64,000 bases of DNA from contig WTXD01000004.1 in the NCBI GenBank assembly GCA_022496205.1, forward strand, positions 682,001 through 746,000. The letters are read 5' to 3'. Each line of letters opens with the position of its first letter. Within the stretch, counting starts at the first letter, position 1. The notes beneath the pieces were generated by a model. It saw nothing but the letters and a program-made list of their open reading frames with translations, was not told the DNA's origin and did no database searches. This DNA is from Gloeopeniophorella convolvens. Its lineage: Eukaryota > Basidiomycota > Agaricomycetes > Russulales. Below are positions 34,100 through 44,783 of the stretch, piece by piece. A program made the position numbers and the translations under genes.

Positions 34100-34530
34100 G
34101 TCTGAGGAAGGGGCGAGGTCAAAGAGTGAAGGTGTGTGGTGCGTACTGGATCGTGAGCATGCACCCAAGGGTCTTCTTGAGTGATAACACGATATCCACT
34201 GGTGGCTACAAGGTGGCTACTTGCTGCTCCACGGTTGGCCACTTCGCTCCCCTCGAATTAAATATTTAAGCGCCTTTCTCAAACACGTGTTACGTCATCC
34301 AATCATCTCCCACTCGACGCGTATTTTACCGGCCTCCCACGGTAAGCCATCTCAGATCCGCCGCGTTCCTAGTGATGTCTACTCTTCCTACACGGTGTCT
34401 CTATTCAATGCAATGCTCTAAACCCGCACCCCCACAATTGTTCTTCACAGACTCTCTTTTACACACCCTTTAACAACCGCAACAATGATGCCTGTCGTCT
34501 TATTAGCCTGAATCTTGGGATAAGGGTCGC
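34100..34530. other. Gap between the histidine phosphatase stop and the MPV17-family start
   Basis: 431 bp, with both flanking genes on the minus strand. It includes an AT-rich element (taaatatttaag near 34259-34270) about 160 bp upstream of the MPV17-family ATG that could serve as a TATA-like core on the minus strand. No coding signal is seen. Confidence 0.45.
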
Positions 34531-35909
34531 TAGACTTGCTCACCACCGGTGGGCAGTGCATAAGTTCCTCGTCCTATCACGCGTAGCAGCGCGTTGATCC
34601 AACCGCTGTGCGCGGTAATAGATATGACTGCACCGTCGACTCAATAGCAAGCATGTTAAATGAGCTGGAGGGCTTACAGATGTCTTCGACATCATTCTCG
34701 AATATTCTGTCCAGGACTAGCTTGGCACGGCTGCATGCGCTCTCCTTGCTTTCACGCTCTAGCGTCCATAGCAGGTCTTCCTCTTCAAATCCGTCTTCAA
34801 ATATGAACCCAGGAAAGTCGGCTTGGATTTCGGACTTGGTCCTGCGCTTATCGCATGTGTGCTCGCCATACTCTTCTCGGCAGTTCTGAGCAAGGCCGTT
34901 GAGTCATCGGTCCCAGAGACACGTATACAATTTGAAGTTGCTCTCACCTCAAGGATGACGGGCTTCAAGCCTGCTGGCATTGTACCCTCGAAAGTGAGCT
35001 CCAGAGTACGGAGGGCCCTCCTCAAAGGGCTGCAGTAGAATTTTTGGGGGATCGATGCGCCTTGAAGTAGTTCACGTTCCCAAGCAGCATGTGCAGTGCG
35101 TGCTTGATCTTCGCCGATGGCAGTCAGATGAGGGTCGGCTGCATAAGCGAGTGTGTAAGGCGACGGAGGCGTGACGTGTGGAAGAGAAGGGCAAGGAAAC
35201 CACGTACGCGCCCATGTTAGTTCGCCATCCCCGTCAAGCAACGCCCATTTCCTACCATCCCATGATCAGACCATGCGAAGGGCGACAGTACATCGATTGA
35301 CGCTCACTCATCCCATGCCTACCGACGCGTCTCAGTATGAGGTCGTGTAGCATCACGGAGGTGCGCACCTTTTGCCCATATTTGACTTCAGCAACGTTGT
35401 CTATAGGGCGCAAGGTCAGGTAGGCAAAGAGTATTTGATGCACACCAACGGTAGCCTTCGCCGTGCCTCCCGAGAAAAAATACCTTATACGAGACAGACT
35501 CGGAGGAATTCGCGTTCAGCTTATTGATCTCGTCTGCGAAGTCGGGCCATGACTTGGAAATTAGACCAAAGAACTCTGGGGTCTGACGAAGAATATTGAA
35601 CGGGTGTGTAAGTGGATTAGCTACGTCCAGATAGCTTACAGGTCCGATGACTGTTGAAACGGCGGACGGGTCGTCTTGGATGAAGAATCCCGGTACAATC
35701 TGAAGGGAAGTGTGTGTGAGCAGGGGAAAAGTGTCCCCAAATAGGCGACTGACCTCGTACGCCCTTGCAGGCATGGTGTTTGTGAAAGAAGCCACGGGGA
35801 TGGCATCGCACGTGTTGGATGTAAGGTGCCAAGTTCCGACCCCAAAACGTACACCCGAGGCATCGAAAGGGTTTGCAGATTCTGATTGCACGCAGAGCGC
35901 CTTGGTCAT
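34531..35909 (-). CDS. Histidine phosphatase (phosphoglycerate mutase-like, PMU1 type)
   Basis: The branch-1 histidine phosphatase fold is fixed by FFLGRHGEGYHNVAEVKYG (RHG motif, with the first His as phospho-acceptor), LTAIGEDQARTAHAAWERE, KFYCSPLRRALRTLELTFEG and, in the last exons, ISVTAHSGWINALLRVIGRG (AHS with the second catalytic His). DPHLT precedes the LTAIGEDQ helix, as in PMU1-like proteins. The in-frame open stretch upstream starts at a TTG; the first ATG (35907-35909) gives MTKALCVQSESANPFDA. A good 60-nt intron (gtacga...ttcag, about 35695-35757) changes the frame, so the true N-terminus, and any signal peptide, is unsure. The C-terminus ends YALPTGG, and the exact last residues depend on one optional splice. 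Substrate unknown. Confidence 0.78.
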
Positions 35910-36084
35910 CGGGTCGCAAAAAGGTTGCAAGTGAGTCTCATGGTAGATTTACTCCCGAATGAAGATGACAGCGGTACGTAACATGACACTCGCAGCTGTC
36001 CGCGCCGATGTGGATGGTGTGCGGCGGGCCGACTGAGCAGGATTGAACTCACCCCTCACATAAATTAAGCGAGAAAAAAGCACT

Positions 36085-36188
36085 AGCCCACCGCGAGGGT
36101 CGAACTCGCAGCCTTCAGATTACACAACTGTGTGTTTCCACGCCCGCTGTAAGAGTCTGACGTTCTATCCTATCCGATTGAGCTGGGC
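36085..36188 (-). tRNA. tRNA-Lys(CTT)-like sequence with an intron, probably degenerate
   Basis: Read on the minus strand: anticodon stem/loop TCAGA-CT-CTT-A, then an insert of about 29 nt, then A-TCTGA. A perfect T-arm follows (GCGAG-TTCGACC-CTCGC), then the acceptor 3' strand GGTGGGC and a T6 Pol III stop at about 36074-36079. The 5' acceptor reads GCCCA directly followed by the D-stem GCTC, so the four bases that should be positions 6-9 (or an equivalent ACCT) are missing. The D-loop is enlarged by what looks like a local ATAGG repeat. Everything from the anticodon to the terminator looks functional; the 5' quarter does not. I therefore read it as a tRNA-Lys(CTT) pseudogene or a strongly aberrant copy. 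Confidence 0.6.
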
Positions 36189-36355
36189 GGTATCGATAAA
36201 TCAATCAAAGGACCGGGTCGGACCGGACCCGGAGCAGTGGTGCAGTCAACGCCCAATCGGCGATCTCCTTCCCCAGACTCGGATGCATATATAAGACGCC
36301 GTGCCATTGACCTGTGCATGCATCGGCGCGCCCGCTGACTGCACCTCTTCAAGCC

Positions 36356-39300
36356 ATGAATCTGTGCAATCCCAACCAATCGCGGGAGTACATTCCAATC
36401 TCTGACCATGCGTTGTGAGCCGCAGCCTGGGTTTCACCTCTCGAAGCGCGATTTTGAATCGGATTCTTCGTAGAATTGGGAATCTCAGAACCGCGGCCTT
36501 AGTAGGTAAACTTGAGACAACTTTTACCATGTCTAAGCATCTTATTTAGGTCAGCGTTGACGGATCAAGTGAAGACTTTTATTACTGTTTACCTCGACAG
36601 CAATTGACTAGACTCCTGCCCTGATCTCCAGTCGAGAGTTATTGTGTGCCCAACTTTGACTCCCCTTCTGTCTTCGCTCGTATCCTTGATAAGGACAAGG
36701 TAACAGACACTCACAACCGACTGCATGCATCATTGACCCCTATCCAGGGTGGCCACTTCTCGGTCTCGCCCAAGATCCCTTTTACTACAAAGCAGAATTA
36801 CTTGCCGAGCTCAAATGTATGTTACCCCCTTTCGCACCCTTGTAGCGCGAGTTTGATGTACTAGGACCTTCCTTCCAGGTTGTGCAAACAAAGTGAACAC
36901 GCGCCAGTTATTCCGCACAATTTCTGACAGTACTGTTGTTCGTAGGTTTCTCAACGAAGAGGGTGTCGTCAGTGTCACAGGTGAACCCCTGATTCCATGA
37001 GGTGTTCATTGGGGGTGTGCAGAAGCTCATCCCTCTGCCTTCACACAGATTTCCTTCCTCGAAACCCAACGGCCACCGCACAAAAACCCCTTTTACACTG
37101 GCTGATCCGCCGCGTCGAGGTTCGCCCTGTGCTCCGTGGCACACGAACGTACTGCTGAGACGTTACATCGTCCAGGTCGTGCGTGGCAAACAGTCATTGC
37201 GTATTGAGTGTGCACCTGCCTTCAACTACGCACTGGCAGAACACCGCACTTCGCTGGTCCCGGATGAATCCATAGCCACCAATGGAGAAGAATCCCCTTC
37301 GCAGAGGCAGAACAAAGCTATCTTCGAATCTGACGACCTTACTCTTGATCTCCGTTTCATCTCAGAATCAGTCATCGACAACGTACCCGCGCCCTCTATC
37401 CAACTGCAGGAGCTTGACCTGACGCCTCAGGGCCACAAGGGCCTGAGCATCAGTGCTGACTTGGATCTAGTAGAAGGCCAGGTAGTCACATTCGTACTGC
37501 GCACTCCACCGAAAGGCAAGAAAGACCAGATCCCCACCCCCACCGACAGCAGGGCGCAGCAGTTGGGTGTCTCGTTTGACCGTAGGCTATATGCCTTGAG
37601 TGAATTCTCCTTTCCGTGGCTGATATCGCTGTAGAGCTTGTACGCGGAGCAACCATTCTACGCAACAAGGAAGATCCCCTGCTCACCAAGGCATGTGTTC
37701 CCAATTGCTTCTCGCGAGCATCACTGACCTGAACTACAAAGACCCTTCTTCATGACCTGTTGACGGGTACCAATGACTACTGGAATGCCTGGATCAGGAG
37801 GTCCACCTATGATGGCTCCTGGAAGGAGGCCGTTCATCGTAGCGCACTGGCGCTGAAACTTCTCATTTTTGAGCCAACAGGTCCGTCTTAGGTGTATGCA
37901 TATTCCTAGAGATCGTCTGACTAGGTCCTAGGCGCTGTCGTCGCCAGCCCGACCTTCAGTCTCCCCGAGTTCATTGGTGGGACAAGAAATTGGTAAGTTA
38001 CTGTGTCCCTACAGCACCTTCCTTTCATGACGGGTAGGCTATTACAGGGATTACAGAGCATCTTGGATCCGTGATGCATCATTCACGCTCTATGCCCTGA
38101 TCCGCCTTGGATTTACCCACGAGGCCGATTGTAAACTACCATCTACTCGTTTTGATCTGCGTCTGACTGTTTTGACTTCTCCCAGCATATCTAGAGTTCA
38201 TATACGACAGGCTGAAGGACAGGAATCCAGACGGATCCCTGCAAATCATGTATACTATCCACGGTAAGTTACTTCTCCCCTAACACATTCCTTGCGAGGC
38301 CATGTCTCACCCTCACCATTCTACAGGAGAGAAGTTATTCCCTGAGGTAGAGCTCACGCATCTAGATGGACATAAAGGGTCCAAGCCAGTTAGAATTGGC
38401 AACGGTGCCATCGACCACATACAACTGGTGAGATTCAAGTCGTCGCCGCGATCGAGGAGGATAACACATCGGATCACCTAGGATATCTATGGCGAACTGT
38501 ACGGTGATTAGAGGCGTCTTCAGACGGTCACTAATCATTGCCTGCCTAGGATGGATTGTATCTATCTTGGACAGAAGGTACGCAGAAACCCGCCCGCACA
38601 CATACTTTCTGCTGATCTCTTCAAGTTCGGAAAACCTCTGGCAAGTCCACATCTATAGTTTCTAAGTCCCCACTGATCGGAGCGATACCATCTTCAAGTC
38701 ATACGACATCTGGTATCTCTCATCGTCTTTTCTGCTCCTAATCGCTCCTTATCCTTCCCCGCCGATACCAGGGTCTCGGTCCGGGAACTGTGCGTCTTTT
38801 GGAAACTGTGTTGCGACCTGACTCAAACCCGCTGTTGATAGTGTGGACTGTATGTCGTCCACGGTGGCTAGCTTGCATATTCAGCTCATACCTCTTGCAG
38901 TTGTGGTGGCTCATTACAACGACCCGGACTTGTGCGTACATCATCTTGATGCCTTTCTCCGCAAGGGTCTTGGCCTCCCTCCTCTGATGAATTCCCCTGT
39001 CCAGGTCGATCTGGTCAGTTCGCTGTAGAGAGGTCATAGTGAGCGATGTCCTCACCAACGGCGTTACTGGCAGGGAGGTCCGCAACAAGAAGCGGCATTT
39101 CACTGTGAGGAGCATTGCCGTGCCAAGTGCCCCATGACTGAGACCATTCTATCCACAGTATTCGAAGGTACGCACTCTGTCATCTTGTAAATGAACTAGG
39201 GCATTCAGGGTTGCTAGATCATGATGTGGTACGTACCATCACCCTGCCGTCAGACAGCATCTTCACTTGCAGCACACTAGGGTCGCAATTGACCGAGGTG

Positions 39301-40242
39301 AGTGTGGAGTCGAGCTGTTTTGCGGCTTAGGTCACGCACCGTTGGATAGGTCTTCGCCTCGCCGACAAGCGCTCTCTTCCCTGCCCACGCCGTACGCAGT
39401 GGTTGGAAGCGCGCGACGAGCTCTACGAGCAGATCATGCACAAGGCGTGGAATCCCGAGAAAAGTTTTTCGGGCAGAGCTATGACGAAACAGACGTCCTG
39501 GATTCCGCCGTGCTTATCATGCCGCTCGTCTTCTTCTCTACCGCCGTGAGTCAGCCTTGCACTGCCCATCTCCCACAGCTGAACTGCGCCATCAAAGTCT
39601 GACCCGCGCTTCCGAAGCACTTTGGATGCGATCCTGAAGAGCCCGGAGCGAGGTGGTCTGACGGCCAACGTGGGTGCTACTGCTGCGTTCAGAGGGAAAT
39701 TGCCGTTCATCGTCCTGCAGAACTTGGTTTATCGCTACAACACCTCCGAATCCGATGATGGCGTCGGCGGAGAGGAAGGCACTTTCTGCCTCTGCACCCT
39801 ATGGTCGGTTCTCTCGTCTAGTGTGCCTCCGGGAAATTTGACAATTATTTCGTAGGTGCATTGAAGCTTTGACCCGCGCGGGCGAATTCGACAAGGCTGC
39901 ACTTCCCCGGGCCATCAGGATGTTCGAAGTACGAGATGCCAGTTCAGAGGTTTTGTTCTCGAGTTGACGTCGACAGGATTTCTTGCAATACACCAATCAT
40001 GTTGGTCTGTGCACAGAGGAGATCTCGCCAGCGGGCGAAAGGTAAGCATATCGTGTACGCGAACATACATGTACACCTCACTGACATCTACTCACAGTCT
40101 TGGAAATGCCGTGCAAGGCTTCACGTACGTAGCCTCTTCACCGGACCTTCATATGATGCGCTTACGCGTGGTTGACAGACACGTAACCCTTATCTCGGCA
40201 GCGTTCAACCTCTCCAGGACTACGAAGAGACGCGGGTTGTGA
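36356..40242 (+). CDS. GH15-family glycosidase (glucoamylase/trehalase-like), very intron-rich, apparent frameshift
   Basis: GH15 enzymes hydrolyse alpha-glucosidic bonds with inversion, using two Glu residues. The ATG at 36356 starts [20 protein letters not shown], then [37 protein letters not shown] across four exons. It continues [35 protein letters not shown], the (alpha/alpha)6 core [46 protein letters not shown] and [25 protein letters not shown]. The C-terminal half has [59 protein letters not shown] (a catalytic Glu) and [30 protein letters not shown]. No signal peptide, so probably intracellular. More than 20 introns. One intron needs a GC donor (38641-38698), and one base is missing near 39460-39464. 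Confidence 0.85.
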
Positions 40243-40393
40243 TCCAAACGCCATGAGCTGCCAAGCGGTGTGCAGTACGGATGGTTGGCCGCCCAGGTCG
40301 AAAGCGTGCTAAAATTGCAGAAGATCGTAAATGTACCATGTGTAGTGTTTGTAACAAGCTCCCGAGCTGTGATGTACTGTTCAGAGGCGATGT

Positions 40394-41344
40394 CTAAAGT
40401 AGTCGCAGATGTCCCGTCACTTGATTGATCAGCTCTACTGGCGCTGAAGAGATGTGAGGGGGATAGTCAGGGTGTCGCTCTGGGAACATACCGGGTCCGA
40501 TCCCAAGGACGGTCCTCGAGCCTGCTTCAACCTGCGTCCTTCCTCTGGAGCAGACGTCTAGTTGGGGTGCTGAATCATCAGATGAGTAGAATGAGAACTT
40601 ACGCATCCTGGATAGAGCGCGCGCAAAGATTCAAACTCTTCGCAATTGCCTCGAGCTCGAGTATCTCTTCCTCAGAAGATGCCTTCAGAGCGATCTTGGC
40701 TTGACTGCGTGGCAAAGTCTCAGCGCGTGGCAGATACGCGCGCAGGCTTGTTCTGTTACCCTGTCACCTCCCAGTGGTGGACCAGCTAATAGCCGTTTCA
40801 GCAAGAATCGAGCCTCAGTAAGACACATGGCTCACTTTGGGGTTCTTCTTGGCGAGTGCCTTGTAGCAAGCCAGGGTGGCATGTCTGCTCAATGTGAGGG
40901 TGCGAAGGTGTTTTGTACGGATAGCACGCACCCGCATTGTGCAGCAATCTTCCCTGGTGACATCTTGAGGTCGGTTCTTACCACTAGGACCTTGCATACC
41001 TCGTCAGCAGCCTCGTGTGCCCACGCAAAAGGATGCTACATACGAGCTTGCACGGCTTCAAGAACCCAGCTGTGACAGAAGAAAGGTCCCCATCGGCGAC
41101 TTCGTCTTCGTCGTCGCTCGAATCATGTTCCTCTGCCGCTGCTGGCAGTGGGGGTGGGAGTGGCGACGTGTTCGAGGCTTGCTGAGGTCGACGCTGGGCT
41201 GCGCCATACACATAACCGACGGTCGCGGATGCCACGGATATTATTGCCCCAAGGGCATCTGCCCAGGGAAGGGTCTTTTTGGTAAGAAGGTGAAAAGACC
41301 CCCAATTTGGCTCACCGACAGAACGTAGTTTTGTTTGTAGACAT
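40394..41344 (-). CDS. PTH2: Peptidyl-tRNA hydrolase 2, copy 1
   Basis: Frees peptidyl-tRNAs lost from ribosomes; eukaryotic Pth2 is often anchored in the outer mitochondrial membrane. Best start: ATG at 41342-41344 giving MSTNKTTF, joined through a 61-nt intron to a hydrophobic anchor (ALGAIISVASATVGYVYG). An acidic linker (HDSSDDEDEVADGD) follows. The enzyme domain is CKLVLVVRTDLKMSPGKIAAQCGHATLACYKALAKKNP, ALKASSEEEILELEAIAKSLNLCARSIQDA, GRTQVEAGSRTVLGIGPG, PVELINQVTGHLRLL. About 195 residues. The long open frame that runs on upstream through the tRNA-Arg gene is spurious. A paralogue lies at 54923-55961 on the other strand. Convergent with GH15, 151 bp apart. Confidence 0.92.
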
Positions 41345-41474
41345 CTGACGGAAACGGCGAAAGCAATGGCAGTGGAATCTGCAGTTGAGATCTTGGGAGC
41401 GCGGCGCTCGAGGCGGGCCGAGATCCACTCGCGATTTGCTGAAGTTATCTTTGGGAGGGGAAAAAGAAACTCTA

Positions 41475-41546
41475 TGACCACCGCAGAGGTCGAACTTGCA
41501 ATCCCCTGATTCGTAGTCAGACGCGATGCCATTTCGCCAGGCGGCC
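41475..41546 (-). tRNA. tRNA-Arg(ACG)
   Basis: Full cloverleaf on the minus strand, no intron, 72 nt including the discriminator A. Acceptor GGCCGCC pairs with GGTGGTC (two G-U pairs). D-stem GCGA/TCGC; anticodon arm TCTGA-CT-ACG-AA-TCAGG; T-arm TTGCAAGTTCGACCTCTGCGG. Anticodon ACG (34-36), read as ICG after deamination. Followed on the minus strand by a T-rich stretch (agtttctttttc at about 41461-41472) that can act as the Pol III stop. An AT-rich island starts just 5' of the gene. Confidence 0.88.
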
Positions 41547-42425
41547 ATCAAGTAATTTCATGAAAACATCTCACATCAGTAAAAGCCTCGGGAAATTATG
41601 ATGGATTATGGGAAACTGCGAAATAGGACATTAGTGATGTAACTTACGAGCAACGATAATCAAGATAGCGATAAGATCTTGGATTGTAAGATGATCAAAA
41701 TTAACTGCCAATTAATTATGTCAGATCTTAATCTTATCGTGATCGTGTCGAGATCTTGCAATCTGGCAATGTTAGATTGGCACTGATTGGCAATTTACAC
41801 ATAGGTTGCCCGGGAATTGCAATCAGGGCACCAGGAATATAGAGGGTATCAGAACCCTACACCTGGGATTACCAGGGATATCCAAGCACATAAAATTCTT
41901 ACATGACAATGATGAGATCAGTGCCAGAATACTGGAAGTATATCCCCCAAGACTGTAGTAAAAAGGTGCTAGATGTACGGACTTGTGTACCTGAGTTGCT
42001 ATATATATAGTATACACATAGGGAACATAGTAAAGATGCAGTGGTGCAGTTGGAATGCTGCTTCCGGTGTGGTGCTATGATGAGTCACGTGCATGCACCC
42101 TGGGTTCAATCCCCGGTGGTGTAAGTTGTCCTCAAAGGCTGGGGGGGTTAAATTTATTGCTACGGGTTCCTTGCATAGCTGATAAGCTCCCTAATCAATG
42201 GTAACCTCTATAATCACTTGTAAACCCCAAAATGCATTGTAGACTTCGTAATCGGTTCGCTACAAAAGCTGCAATGATAATCTGGCCTTGTTGCATCTGA
42301 TGCTTATGGGGAATCTGATGATTATGACTGATGATAATTACTCATAATATTTCAAGGCTTTTGCTGATGCAGGCCCTTCAAGCACGCACCAGCGAGTACA
42401 TTTGGTGGAACCGCTTATAGATGAT
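41547..42425. mobile_element. AT-rich island, probable transposon/SINE-derived sequence
   Basis: About 880 bp whose composition differs sharply from all surroundings: AT-rich, full of gataa/atctt, ttaatta and tatatatatag runs, no open frame of note. It contains a 9-bp inverted repeat (cgataagat at about 41671 and atcttatcg at about 41734), repeated ggcaat/ttggca words at about 41764-41800, and a tRNA-like Pol III promoter unit at about 42036-42115. It lies between tRNA-Arg and HAS1. No transposase, terminal repeat or target-site duplication was found by eye, so the element class is an inference. Confidence 0.45.
42036..42115 (+). repeat. tRNA-like Pol III unit (candidate SINE head)
   Basis: A-box match TGGTGCAGTTG (consensus TRGYNNARNNG) at about 42043 and B-box match GGTTCAATCCC at about 42103, 60 nt apart, as in tRNA genes. 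A T-arm can form (CTGGG-TTCAATC-CCCGG). The D and anticodon arms do not fold well, so it is not a working tRNA. This is the usual look of a tRNA-derived SINE head. Whether it is repeated in the genome cannot be seen here. Confidence 0.5.
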
Positions 42426-42586
42426 TGCTTACGTACACGCTCATACTTTTCTCTTCGCTGATCTCGGTCCGGCACCCCCCCTTCGCGCTCCTCGCCCAGT
42501 TCCAGAGCACACACCCAAGCGGCCTAGGTCTCGAGAGGCCAACAGGACAAAGACATATTAACGCTACGTCCCCTCATTCCGCCGCG

Positions 42587-44495
42587 ATGTCTGAGGCGGA
42601 CGCCGCCCCTGCGCCCGTACCACAGGAGGGTCTTGCAGGCCGCAAGCCTTTCTCCACGCTTGAGCTCTCAGAGCCTACGCTGAAAGGCCTCGAAGATATG
42701 GGGTTCAAGACGATGACGCCTGTGCAGGAGAAGTCTATTCCCCCACTGCTCGCCGGGAAGGACGTGCTGGGTGCTGCGCGCACGGGTTCCGGGAAGACGT
42801 TGGCGTTCTTGATCCCGGCCGTCGAGCTGCTGCATAGGATGAAGTTCAAGCCCCGGAACGGTGAGTAGGGTCGTTACTGATGTCCTGGGTCGGTTTTGCT
42901 GATCGTTCTCCGCGCTATGCAGGGACCGGGATTGTCATTATCTCACCAACGCGCGAGCTTGCTCTGCAAATCTTCGGCGTAGCCAAGGACATTATGGCAC
43001 ACCACTCACAGACATTCGGGATTGTCATGGGTGGTGCCAACAGGAGAGCGGAAGTGGATAAACTTGTAAAAGGCGTCAACCTGCTTGTTGCGACGCCGGG
43101 ACGCTTGCTGGATCATTTGGAGGTGCGCAGGTTGGCCTTCGTCCGGAGTCGCGGGCCTAACTATGTGTTTCAGAATACCAAGGGTTTCGTTTTCCGCAAC
43201 TTGAAGGCTCTCGTCATCGACGAGGCTGATCGTATACTGGAGGTTGGATTCGAGGAGGAGATGAAGCGGATTATCTCTATCTTACCGAATGGTGCGTCGC
43301 ACAGTTCCTTCCCGGGGGTCTCTCCTCAAGCTTGATAAAACAGAAAACCGGCAGTCTATGCTCTTCTCTGCGACACAAACAACGAAGGTGCAAGATCTGG
43401 TCCGGATAGCGTTGCGACCTGGGCCTATCCACATAGATATCGACGGAGGCGAACAGACGAGCACAGTGACAACATTATCACAGGGCTATGTCGTTTGCCC
43501 ATCGGACCGACGCTTCCTCCTCCTGTTTACATTCCTCAAAAAGAACCTCAAAAAGAAGATTGTCGTATTCTTCTCGAGCTGTAACTCGGTGAAGTATCAT
43601 GGCGAACTACTGAATTACATTGACATCCCAGTCCTTGACCTTCATGTGGGTGCCCAATTCGAGACCCGAGCGTTCTTGTCTCATATACCTCTGCAGGGAA
43701 AACAAAAGCAACAGAAGCGAACGAATACCTTCTTCGAATTCTGCAACGCAGAGTCGGGCATTCTTCTGTGCACAGACGTCGCCGCACGGGGTCTCGATAT
43801 CCCTCGCGTCGACTGGATCGTGCAGTTCGATCCTCCAGACGACCCGCGTGACTACATCCACCGTGTGGGGAGAACAGCACGCGCAGGAAAGGTTGGGAAG
43901 AGCTTGCTCTTCCTCCTGGAGAGCGAACTTGGCTTCTTGAGGTTCCTCAAAGAAGCGAAGGTGCCATTGAACGAGTTCAGCTTCCCAGCGGACCGTGTGG
44001 CGAATGTCCAGTCGCAAGTGAGTACCAGGATGACGACGTTCGGACCGATGTTTGATTGACACGGTCTAGTTGGAGAAACTGCTGCAGAAGAACTATTTTT
44101 TGCATCAGTCTGCCAAAGACGGATATCGTGCATACCTTCAAGCATACGCATCTTACTCTCTCAAGAAGATCTTCGATGTGAATAAGCTTGACCTGGCCAA
44201 AGTTGGCAGGGCGTTTGGGTTCGCCGTTCCGCCACGGGTGAACATCAACATTGGCGGTGGAAAGGGTGGCACCGGCAGGAGCGGGGTCAAGCGGAGACGA
44301 GACGATGATGACGAAGAGAGCGAGTGGGAAGACGTCGATGTCGCGGGCGGCGAGGGCGAGGAGGGGCCTCGGGAGCAGACGGGGCCGCGGAGGCAGGGCA
44401 AGCAGCGACGGATCGAGACGCTCGGGAAGCGAAGGGTGGAGAAGGAGGTGTACCGAAAAGGCGGGATAGCGAAGAAGGGTCAATGGAGCCGATGA
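42587..44495 (+). CDS. HAS1: ATP-dependent RNA helicase HAS1 (DEAD box)
   Basis: A nucleolar helicase for both 40S and 60S assembly. The ATG at 42587 (gccgcgATG) starts [15 protein letters not shown]; the open frame upstream begins at a TTG and is 5' UTR. Q-motif region [26 protein letters not shown]; motif [10 protein letters not shown]; Ia PTREL; GG in MGGANRR; Ib [16 protein letters not shown] ([17 protein letters not shown], Has1-type); III SAT ([11 protein letters not shown]); [40 protein letters not shown]. The C-terminal extension has [24 protein letters not shown] and a Gly/Lys/Arg-rich tail with an Asp/Glu run. About 590 residues, five introns; very secure. Confidence 0.96.
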
Positions 44496-44783
44496 TGGCG
44501 TGGACTAGAGTAATACTTAGTCATCCTGCGTTGGTTATGCAACAGCATGCGTGGCATGATGGACACGGTCCCGCACGGCCGCGCTGCTCCGTGTCAATTG
44601 CGCTGGGCCCGAAGTGGTTTGGTGCGCACGTCGCGTGCCTGGGGCGTGTACATTACATAAGCACTATACACCTTCCACGCTTCCGTTCCACGCTCCTCGC
44701 TCATCTTGCTTCACAAAAAATCGCCCCTCAAGTCCTCCGTCGTCCCCAACTCAGCCCTCCGCCCTCTACAGCCCCCACACACA

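Noticed and set aside
40984..41532. Long minus-strand open frame running through PTH2 copy 1 exon and tRNA-Arg
   Set aside because: Its upper part is the tRNA gene and upstream sequence; a normal ATG and intron explain the PTH2 start better.
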